DNA of 64,000 nt, from positions 186,001-250,000 of the forward strand of contig NZ_CP041663.1 in NCBI RefSeq assembly GCF_007858495.1, given 5' to 3'. Of this stretch, positions 56,068 to 64,000 are shown one piece after another; position 1 is the first letter of the stretch, and every line of letters begins with the position of its first letter. A model generated the notes under the pieces. The model was not told the DNA's origin, made no database searches, and saw only the letters and a list, made by a program, of their open reading frames with translations. This stretch comes from Mycoplasma anserisalpingitidis. Its GTDB lineage: Bacteria > Bacillota_I > Bacilli_A > Mycoplasmatales > Metamycoplasmataceae. Both the position numbers and the translations under genes were made by a program.

Positions 56068-56934
56068 TTATTTATTTTTAGTATTAATATTATTTCATTT
56101 ATTTCTTTCATATGCTATATTTTCAAAAATATTTTGATCTTCAAAATCAATTCTATTAGCAATATAAAAGTAAATTAAATCAGCGAAAAAAAGCATAGAA
56201 ATTTTTGAACCTATTGAACCTATTCGTTTAGTTTGGTCTAGTGAATGCAATAAAATTATATTTCTTGCATTTAATTTTTCAAGCTTGCTGTTTTTAGTTC
56301 AAATTGAGTAAAACATCTTATATTTTTCACAAATTTCTCTGACTTTTAATACTTCAACAGTTTCAAAACCTCTTGAAATTATAGTTACAAAATCACTATT
56401 TGAAATTGTTTTATAAATTCCAAAGAAATCATGAATACTATTAACTGAAATTGTATTCATTCCTGTTTTTCTTAAATTGTAAGCTAAGTATTCTGCGACT
56501 AACCCGGATTCACCAATACCAAAAAATATAAGTCGTTTTGAACGTATCAAAAACTTAAGGTATTGCGCTATTTCTTCAGTGTTAGAAACAGTTCAATCAT
56601 AAGATTTTTCAGAAGCAAATTTAAAATGGGTTCAAACATTATTTAATATTTGTTCATAAGTTAAATCTTTTCCTTCGATAATTTTTACGTTACCATACTT
56701 ATAAGTACTTTTGCGTTCCGAAATATAAATACGAAAATGAGCATAAGAATTAAAACCTAAAGCTTTTACGTATCTGGTGATAGTTGGTTGTGAAACATAT
56801 AGATGTTTAGCTAAATCAGCTATTGAAGTATTTAAAAAATAATCAGGATCTTCTTCAATAAAATTGGTTATGTATTTATATGTTTCGTTATTCGAGATTT
56901 TATCCAGGTATTTAACTTCAATAAGTTGTTTCAT
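56068..56934 (-). CDS. RpiR/MurR-family transcriptional regulator next to PTS and murQ
   Basis: A 288-residue regulator. The helix-turn-helix has LYVSQPTITRYVKALGFNSYAHF (residues about 45-70). The SIS domain that would bind an amino-sugar phosphate has FFGIGESGLVAEYLA and VTIISRGFETVEV. It follows the PTS gene on the same strand and faces murQ-nagA-nagB, so it most likely controls use of N-acetylmuramate or N-acetylglucosamine, as MurR does in E. coli. The transcript should be leaderless (TATAAT 6 nt before the ATG), and a 17-nt A tract lies where the -35 box would be. Confidence 0.88.
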
Positions 56935-56940
56935 AAATCA

Positions 56941-56946
56941 ATTATA
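56941..56946 (-). promoter_or_regulatory. Leaderless promoter of rpiR (second copy)
   Basis: TATAAT on the minus strand, 6 nt before the ATG at 56934, and 10 nt downstream of a 17-nt A homopolymer. Confidence 0.65.
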
Positions 56947-56956
56947 AAATCATTTC

Positions 56957-56973
56957 TTTTTTTTTTTTTTTTT
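56957..56973. repeat. 17-nt homopolymer at the rpiR promoter
   Basis: T17 on the plus strand, A17 in the sense of rpiR. It covers the -35 position. Long homopolymers like this are prone to slippage, so its length may vary between cells. Confidence 0.85.
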
Positions 56974-57020
56974 GGTAAAATACTTGAGTTTTTATTCTGA
57001 TTGTGAAAAAAAGTTTCAGA

Positions 57021-57044
57021 AAAAATAGGATTTCTCCTATTTTT
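57021..57044 (-). terminator. Terminator of the second PTS gene
   Basis: Perfect 10-bp stem AAAAATAGGA and TCCTATTTTT with a 4-nt loop, 11 nt beyond the stop. It separates the PTS gene from rpiR. Confidence 0.8.
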
Positions 57045-57054
57045 AAATCTTTTA

Positions 57055-58683
57055 TTAATCTAGTGATTCACCTTTGTGTGAAACAATTTCATTGTTTAAT
57101 GATTCAGCTTCAACACCGATAATTGTTTGAATTGATGTATCGCTAATTTTAGCTACACCCATAACACCAGATTTTTTAAGAGCTTCTAAATCAACTTTAG
57201 TGCTATCTTTAACAACATATCTTAATCTTGTTGAACAGTTATTGTATTCAGAGATGTTTTCTCAACCGCCATAAGCTTTAACAATTTTTTTAGCTCTTGG
57301 TGATAATTCGCCAAAAGTTTCTTCTTTTTGTGTTTCAGTTTCTTCGAGAATAACACCATTACCTCTACCAGGTGTAGAAAGGTTTAATTTTTTGATCAAT
57401 AACATTCCACCAAAGAAGTATGTTGCACCACAAACAGCACCAATTGGGAAGATTCATAATGGATGTGCAAGAACAGCTTTAGCTCCTTCAAATCCACTTT
57501 CTCTAATAATTGCTAATGATTTATTAAAGCTTAATAAGTAATCCATGAATCCAGCTGAGAATCCAAATCCAAGTTGAATACCAAATGCACCTGTAACAAA
57601 TGCAAATACACCAGTTAGAATAGCATGTAATAAGTAAATAAGAGGAGAAACATACATAAATGCATATTCAATTGGTTCAGTAATTCCACTAAGGAATGAA
57701 ACTAAGGCAGCTGATCCATAAAGAGCAAACACTTTAGATCTTTGAGCTTTATTTTCGGCAGTCATTGCAAAAGCTAACACTAATGCAGGTAATCCAAACA
57801 TCATCGTTGGGAAGAATCCTGCTTGGAAAATTCCACCAGGGTTATTTTTAGCAACACCATTTAAGAAAATGAAGATGTCACCTTTAACTGGTTCACCAGC
57901 AGCGTTTGTTCATTCTCCTAATTGGAATCAGAACAAGTTGTTAGGAATGTGGTGTAATCCAAATGGAATTAATAAACGGTTAATAAATCCATACACACCC
58001 ATAATTCCAGCTTTAGCAAGGTTGCTATCTTGACTTGCAGCTTTTTGTAAAGCAACTGAAATAATGTAGATTAAATATCCTATTCAAGGGAAGATTATTC
58101 CTCATACAAAAACAAATAATGAAACTACAATAATTGCTAATGCAGGAACAAGTCTTTTTCCACTGAAAAATCCAAGAACTTTTGGTAAAGCAACACCATT
58201 AGCTCTGTTGTAAATTCACGCAACAAGCGAACCTACAATAATACCATTAAGAACATTTTGTACCATAGCAGCATCGAATTTTCCTTCGAAAATTGATTTG
58301 AACCCAGTACCACCATTAGCAGCACCGAAATTTATTGATCCGTAGAATAAATCGATTGTTGCTCCTAATACATTATAAAGAACGAACATACCTATAAATC
58401 CTGCAAAGGCAGCTTCACCACGATTTTCTTTCGTGAATCCAAAAGCTACACCAATTGCAAAAACCATAGGCATATTATCAAAAACAGCATTTCCAGCACC
58501 AATTATTCATTTTCCAACAAAAGCTGAGAAAGCTGTTGTTCCAGGAATATCTGCACCGATTCTAAGTAAAATAGCCGCTATAGGTAGAACAGCGATAGGG
58601 AATAATAATACACCACCAATTCTACTTAGTTTTTTCATTAAATTTGCACCAAAAGATGCATGAGAGGTTAGAGTTTTAGACAT
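57055..58683 (-). CDS. PTS transporter subunit EIICB (GlcNAc/MurNAc-type candidate)
   Basis: A 542-residue permease of the glucose superfamily. The EIIC domain has LLIPFGLHHIPNN and SGITEPIEYAF; the C-terminal EIIB domain has the phosphorylated Cys483 in NCSTRLRYVV. It lies between an RpiR regulator and the divergent murQ-nagA-nagB genes, so N-acetylmuramate, N-acetylglucosamine or both are likely substrates. No EIIA domain is attached. The start overlaps the stop of a small membrane protein (TAATG). TGA is read as Trp. Confidence 0.9.
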
Positions 58684-58934
58684 TATTTTTTACCTCTCTT
58701 TCTAAGAACAAAACCATTGATATAAACCGTTAAAATGACAGACACGAATAAGTCAATGATTGTAATTAAGGCCACTGTGGCTATAACATTTGCACGTAAT
58801 TCAGGACTAGCTGGGTTGAAAACCCCAGTAACAACTACACTGACAAATAATAGCACCACAAATAAAAACCACAATATTGTATAAATTTTTTGACCAATAT
58901 GCAATTTATTAAAACTATTTAATATTTTTGCCAT
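58683..58934 (-). CDS. Small two-helix membrane protein leading the PTS operon
   Basis: An 83-residue protein with hydrophobic helices at about 17-38 and 49-74 and a basic end (RKRGKK). It is translated just before EIICB with a 1-nt stop/start overlap. AAAGGAAAAT precedes the ATG. The first PTS locus in this window also has a small two-helix partner, which suggests an accessory role, although the two sequences do not look clearly alike. Confidence 0.65.
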   Translation of the reverse strand: MAKILNSFNKLHIGQKIYTILWFLFVVLLFVSVVVTGVFNPASPELRANVIATVALITIIDLFVSVILTVYINGFVLRKRGKK

Positions 58935-58951
58935 ATTTTCCTTTCATCAAT

Positions 58952-58970
58952 GAGAACACCCACTGTTCTC
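58952..58970. promoter_or_regulatory. Inverted repeat, candidate RpiR operator
   Basis: GAGAACA-CCCAC-TGTTCTC, a perfect 7-bp inverted repeat 18 nt before the PTS operon start and in the shared region with murQ. It has no T tail, so an operator is more likely than a terminator. Confidence 0.45.
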
Positions 58971-59175
58971 GCTAAAATTATTTACTTTAAGTTATGATTT
59001 ATTGTGATTATGAATATTAAATTCATCAAATAAATATAAAAATATTTTTTATCTTTTAAATTGTGAGTAAATTTTTCATAAATATTAGTTTTATACAAAA
59101 TATAAAAATATAATATTCACATAATTTCTAAACACTTCTGTAGGTATTATTATTAGTAAAATAAGGAAAATAATT
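58971..59175. other. Divergent promoter region between PTS and murQ operons
   Basis: AT-rich with no coding frame. TATAAT at 59109-59114 on the plus strand is the likely -10 for murQ; AAGGAAAA at 59163-59170 is its ribosome site. Confidence 0.45.
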
Positions 59176-60014
<839 letters not shown>

Positions 60015-60021
<7 letters not shown>

Positions 60022-61124
60022 TTAAAAATGTAAAAATCATAAATCACGATAAAACTATAAATAATGCGGATATTTTAATTGAAAAAGGAAGAATTAAAGA
60101 AATCATTGAAAAGAAAGGTACTGCAAAATATTTAGCCGTACCCGGATTCATTGATACTCATATCCATGGGTTTTTTAATGAAGATGTTATGGACGGTAGT
60201 CAATCTTGTGAAATTATTTCAAGAGAATTAGCTAAAAATGGTGTTACTTCATTTATGCCAACCGCCATGACCAATGACTGAGAAGTAATTTTAAAATCTC
60301 TTAGTGAGATTGCTAAAACTGAAAAATGAGTTTCAAAATCTCTTGGAATTCATATTGAAGGTCCGTTTATTGGCGAATCTAAAAAGGGCGCTCATAGAAA
60401 AGAGTGATTAAAAGTAGCAACAAATGAATTAATTGATCAAATGTATTACGCTAGTGAGACACAACTTAAGAAAATTTCATTTGACCCATTAAATGTTTCA
60501 CTTGAGGTTATGAAACATATGATTGAATTAGGTATTATTCCTTCAATTGGACACTCATCAGCTGATTTTCAAAAATCACAATTATATTTTAGTAATGGAT
60601 GTAATTCTGTTTGTCATTTATGAAATGCAATGAGTGGTGTAGACTCAAGGAATCCTGGAATGGTTCAAGCTTCATTGTATAACGAAAAACCTTATGTAGA
60701 ACTAATTTGTGATTTAAAACACATTGCGCCTGAAACACTTTTATTTACAATTAAAAATAAGGGTGTAGATAAAATAATTTGTATTAGTGATGCCATTAAA
60801 CCCGCTTATTATAAAGATGGCGATAACATTTCTGGTGGTATTCCTGTAACCAAAAATGGACTTTTAATCACATTAAAAGGTACAAATACAATAGCAGGAA
60901 GTGGAATTTCTATTCATGATGCATTTAAAAATTTAGTGTCTTTAGGTGTTCCACTACAAGATGTAGTTAAAATGACTTCATATAACTCAGCGATTTATTT
61001 AAGAAGAAATGATATAGGTAGAATTGAAGAGAAAAAAATGGCTGATATTGTAATTATGGACAAAAATACTTATGACATTCAAGAAGTATATATTTCAGGT
61101 AAAAAAGTTGGAGAGGAAATTTAA
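60015..61124 (+). CDS. nagA: N-acetylglucosamine-6-phosphate deacetylase
   Basis: A 369-residue amidohydrolase turning GlcNAc 6-phosphate into GlcN 6-phosphate and acetate. Metal and substrate motifs: PGFIDTHIHG, HIEGPFIG, GHSSA, NSVCHLWNAMSG (usually HLFNAM; TGA-Trp here), and CISDAIKPA holding the catalytic Asp. Overlaps murQ and is 2 nt from nagB, so the three are one operon. Confidence 0.95.
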
Positions 61125-61126
61125 TT

Positions 61127-61849
61127 ATGAAAACAATCATTTGTAAAGATTATGAAGAAGTATCAAAAGTAGCTGCAGATTTCTTCGAAAAACAAATTAA
61201 AGAAAAATCAGATTCAAAAATTTGTTTTGCTACAGGTAGTTCACCAATCAAAACATACCAAAATTTAATTAATAAAGTTAAAGAAAATAGAATCAGTTTT
61301 AAAGATGTAACCACCTTTAATTTAGATGAATATGTTGGAATCCCCTATGAAAATAAATGTTCATACCATTATTTTATGGATGATAATTTATTTAATCACA
61401 TAGATTTAAAAAGAGAAAACATTAATTTTCCTGATGGATTAGGAAACTTAGAAGAAAATGCTAAAAAATATGAACAAAAAATCAGTGAACTAGGTGGAAT
61501 AGATTTTATGATTTTAGGTATTGGAACTAATGCACATATTGCTTTTAATGAACCGGGAAGTAAAAAAGATGAAAGAACTAGAGAAGTTAAATTAACTCAA
61601 AGTACGATTAACTCGAATAAAATTTATTTTGATAATCCTAATGACATCCCTAAAACAGCTGTTTCTATGGGAATTGGAACAATCCTTGAAGCTAAAAAAA
61701 TTATTTTGATTGCTTCAGGTAAATCTAAAGCCGATGCAATTTACAAAACACTTAATTCACCAATTTCTGAAGAAGTTCCATCAAGTTTTTTAAGAGAACA
61801 TAAAGATGTTACATTAATCATTGATGAGGATGCTGCAAGTTTATTATAA
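61127..61849 (+). CDS. nagB: Glucosamine-6-phosphate deaminase
   Basis: A 240-residue enzyme converting GlcN 6-phosphate to fructose 6-phosphate and ammonia, so the pathway ends in glycolysis. Motifs: CFATGSSPIKTYQNL, TTFNLDEYVGI (catalytic Asp), LGIGTNAHIAFNEPGS with the active-site His, and SMGIGTILEAKKI. Lacks the extra C-terminal allosteric segment of E. coli NagB (266 aa). A terminator follows directly. Confidence 0.95.
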   Translation: MKTIICKDYEEVSKVAADFFEKQIKEKSDSKICFATGSSPIKTYQNLINKVKENRISFKDVTTFNLDEYVGIPYENKCSYHYFMDDNLFNHIDLKRENINFPDGLGNLEENAKKYEQKISELGGIDFMILGIGTNAHIAFNEPGSKKDERTREVKLTQSTINSNKIYFDNPNDIPKTAVSMGIGTILEAKKIILIASGKSKADAIYKTLNSPISEEVPSSFLREHKDVTLIIDEDAASLL

Positions 61850-61875
61850 TGTTAGATTTAATCTAACATTTTTTT
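61849..61875 (+). terminator. Terminator of the murQ-nagA-nagB operon
   Basis: 9-bp perfect stem ATGTTAGAT and ATCTAACAT with a 3-nt loop, then a T run; it begins at the nagB stop. Confidence 0.85.
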
Positions 61876-61890
61876 ATATAATTATTTAGT

Positions 61891-62328
61891 ATGAAAATTC
61901 TAAGTAATAATAAAAGAGATCTTCGTAATTATGAAATAATCGATAAATATGAGTGTGGAATTTCGCTTCAAGGTTGAGAAGTAAAAAGCGCAAGAGCAAC
62001 TCATATTTCTCTGACAAATTCTTATTGTTCAATTTACAAGGATGAAATTTATCTTAAAGATGCGTATTTTGGTAAATATATGGATGTAAAATGTGATGAA
62101 TATCAAGATCGTAAACTTTTAATGCACAAACGTGAAATTATTAAGTTAAAATTCGAAAATGAAGCTAAACAATTAACAATAATTCCAACAAAGATTTATT
62201 TTAACAACAAATCTAAAATTAAAGTTGAAATAGCTTTAGTAAAAGGTTTAAAAAAATATGATAAAAGAGATAAAATAGCTAAGGAAGAAACTGAAAAAAG
62301 ACTTAGAAAAATCTTACAAAATTACTAA
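61891..62328 (+). CDS. smpB: SsrA-binding protein SmpB
   Basis: A 145-residue RNA-binding protein that delivers tmRNA to stalled ribosomes. Recognisable are NYEIIDKYECGISLQGWEVKSA, RKLLMHKREI, IIPTKIYF and VEIALVKGLKKYDKR with the basic C-terminal tail. TATAAT lies only 8 nt before the ATG, so the message is nearly leaderless. The tmRNA gene begins one base after its stop. Confidence 0.95.
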
Positions 62329-62329
62329 T

Positions 62330-62713
62330 GGGGGTGTAATGGTTTCGACATGCATGGACTATTAGTTATTGCAGTAGTTTGGCAGACTATAATGCTTCTA
62401 GGTATTTCTTAAACGGAAATAAAGAAGAAAAAGCTGAATACTCAGCATGAAATCCAGCTTTTGCTGGAAATACAAGCCTAGCTTTTGCCTAATTTGCAAT
62501 TCTAGCCGTGATCAGTTTTTCCTGGAAATTGATTAACGAGTCTACAGGATAGTTCGAATTGATTCTAATAGATTCGAATGAACTTAATTAGAAATTACAT
62601 TAATATGTTTGATTATTTAATGTTAATGTAATTTAATAAAAAATAATCTAAACTGTAGATGTAGCTAAAAAATTCATGTGTGGACCCGGGTTCGACTCCC
62701 GGCATCTCCACCA
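62330..62713 (+). ncRNA. ssrA: Transfer-messenger RNA
   Basis: A 384-nt RNA that rescues stalled ribosomes. The 5' end GGGGGTG pairs with CATCTCC before the encoded CCA end (two G-U pairs). The 5' domain has TAATGGTTTCGAC, and the 3' domain ends with the T-loop GGTTCGACTCC. The tag frame most likely resumes at GGA (62415) and stops at TAA (62490-62492): 25 residues beginning GNKEEK, with a TGA-encoded Trp at position 12 and ending SLAFA. The exact resume codon is inferred from the frame and the usual distance. The 5' end lies one base after smpB. Confidence 0.96.
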
Positions 62714-62833
62714 TTTTTTATTTTAAAATTGAATAAAAATAAGCAATTTAATTAATTAAAATTACATTAAATATTTAATAAAAAAATAAAAATAAAGTAG
62801 TAATATATAAGCAAATAAAGGAGGGTTGTTTTA

Positions 62834-64000
62834 ATGAATTTTTTTAAATCTAAAAAAATAGAAAAAAATTCTGCAAAAATCGATAAACAAGCTCGAGCAA
62901 AATTACTTTTTGAAAACACTCCGGTCAAAAAAGCTATCTTTATAGTTGCTATTCCTGGTTTAGCTACTTCGTTGATGTTAGGTTTGGCTGCGTTTATAAA
63001 TCAAATTTTCATTCTTAATTTTGTACCTAGCACAATTTTTCTTTTAGATACAACTGCTAATGGTACTGCTCAAAGTGGTATTTTATACAATTTTTTGCCC
63101 GATGATTTTATTAGATTAAATAGAGAACAATTTGATCTGATTTTTCATACTTATAATAAGTCTATTGAACTAAGTGACAGAATTAATGAAATGACATCTA
63201 ATCAAGTAGGAGCTATAGCTGTTAACACTATTTCGCCTTTTACTATTTTTAGTAACTCTATTGTTTATCTAATTCCGGTAGGAACTAGTGTTTATTACAC
63301 TAAATGCGTTTCTAAAGGATTAGAAAAAACAGGTAAAGATTTATGAAGTACCGCTTTTTACGCAACTGTGATTTGTTCACTACTTGCAACTTTAGTAATG
63401 TATATTACTATTTGAGCAGGTTTGGTTGACAAAATTGCTTCACACACTAAATTTGATACTTATTGACTTGGATTATTAGATAAAAACCAAGAATTATTAA
63501 TTAAATTTAAACAATGGGGTATCTCTAACTACAAACCAAGTCAAATTATTCAACAGTACTATGAATCTTCTAGAGAAGTAAGTATATATTGATCAAAAAT
63601 TTATATTTACATCTACTGTGGCGGAACAATAATTCAAGGTTTATATTTATTACTTAGTTACTTAATTCGTGCCGAAGGAAAAAATGTTTATGTAATGTTT
63701 TGAGCTATTGTTGCTAATATTTGCGATGTTATATTAAACATTCTATTGATTAAAATTTTTAAAATGGGTATGCTTGGTGCTGCCATTTCAACAATTTTGG
63801 CTTGAATTATCAATTTAACCGCTTATGTGTTCTACATTTATAAAAACAATTTAAAACAAAAAACTTGATTGAGTATTAAACATTTAGTACACTTTAAGTT
63901 TAGATACAAATTTTTAGCGCCAATTGGTTTATTAGGTTTTAGTGGATTTATCCGTTCTGTTGGTGTAGCGGTTGGTTCGCTAGTAATAACTTTATTACTG
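62834..64000 (+). CDS. MATE-family efflux transporter (partial, C-terminus off right edge)
   Basis: The first 389 residues of a multi-pass transporter. After a basic N-terminus come helices with FENTPVKKAIFIVAIPGLATSLMLG, the MATE-type first helix, and later YLIPVGTSVYYTK and LSYLIRAEGKNVY (compare the family QxxLRAxGxxxx motif), then DVILNILLIKIFKMGMLGAAIST, very typical of MATE/NorM proteins. It is predicted to export drugs or metabolites using an ion gradient. AAAGGAGG precedes the ATG. TGA is read as Trp. Runs past position 64000. Confidence 0.85.

Overview
The window comes from a wall-less mollicute (Mycoplasma in the broad sense, most like the Mycoplasmopsis/Metamycoplasma branch). The DNA is very AT-rich. 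In-frame TGA codons recur inside otherwise intact conserved proteins and must be read as tryptophan, so most genes look broken under the standard code and are rejoined here. Promoters are mostly a bare TATAAT box, and several genes start 6-7 nt after it with no leader.

Layout. 1-6.7 kb (minus): a polyamine ABC transporter operon, potA-potB-potC-potD, plus a second potD-like gene cut by the left edge. 6.9-13.8 kb (plus): a heterodimeric ABC exporter and a large coiled-coil lipoprotein. 13.9-16.0 kb (minus): a D-2-hydroxyacid dehydrogenase and an AEC-type carboxylate carrier. 16.2-19.9 kb (plus): phosphopentomutase, then an operon with an unknown protein, a short protein resembling the N-terminal half of IS256-type transposases, nicotinate phosphoribosyltransferase and a YhcH-type sugar anomerase. 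20.0-20.75 kb: a type III toxin-antitoxin locus (ToxN/AbiQ toxin) whose pseudoknot-forming antitoxin repeats lie after the toxin instead of before it. 20.8-23 kb (minus): asnS and recO. 23-29.7 kb (plus): an Asp23-like protein, fakA, plsX, rnc and smc, tightly packed. 29.7-32.3 kb: a fused nucleotidyltransferase-aminotransferase and a LicD-type transferase, probably decorating surface glycolipid or glycan with phosphocholine or aminoethylphosphonate. 32.4-35.9 kb: PTS permease, small membrane protein, RpiR regulator and a PHP phosphatase. 35.9-36.8 kb: a degenerate stretch with a long inverted repeat. 36.8-43.4 kb: one giant (2206 aa) surface protein ending in a trypsin-like DUF31 protease domain. 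43.6-47.4 kb: deoD-deoA-deoC and a lipoprotein endonuclease. 47.4-53.2 kb: cardiolipin synthase, a minus-strand hydrolase/TM2/MFS operon and a second MFS carrier. 53.3-56 kb: an acidic repeat-bearing surface protein. 56-61.9 kb: a second PTS/small membrane protein/RpiR module facing murQ-nagA-nagB. 61.9-64 kb: smpB, tmRNA and a MATE transporter cut by the right edge.

The genes fit a host-associated scavenger. The endonuclease and deo enzymes can turn DNA into ribose/deoxyribose phosphates for glycolysis. The PTS, MurQ, NagA and NagB can turn N-acetylmuramate and N-acetylglucosamine into fructose-6-phosphate, presumably from the walls of neighbouring bacteria. FakA and PlsX activate exogenous fatty acids. 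The strongest candidates for something new are the reversed-order type III toxin-antitoxin locus, the RpiR gene behind a 17-nt homopolymer, the possible phosphonate/phosphocholine decoration pair, and the short IS256-like protein.
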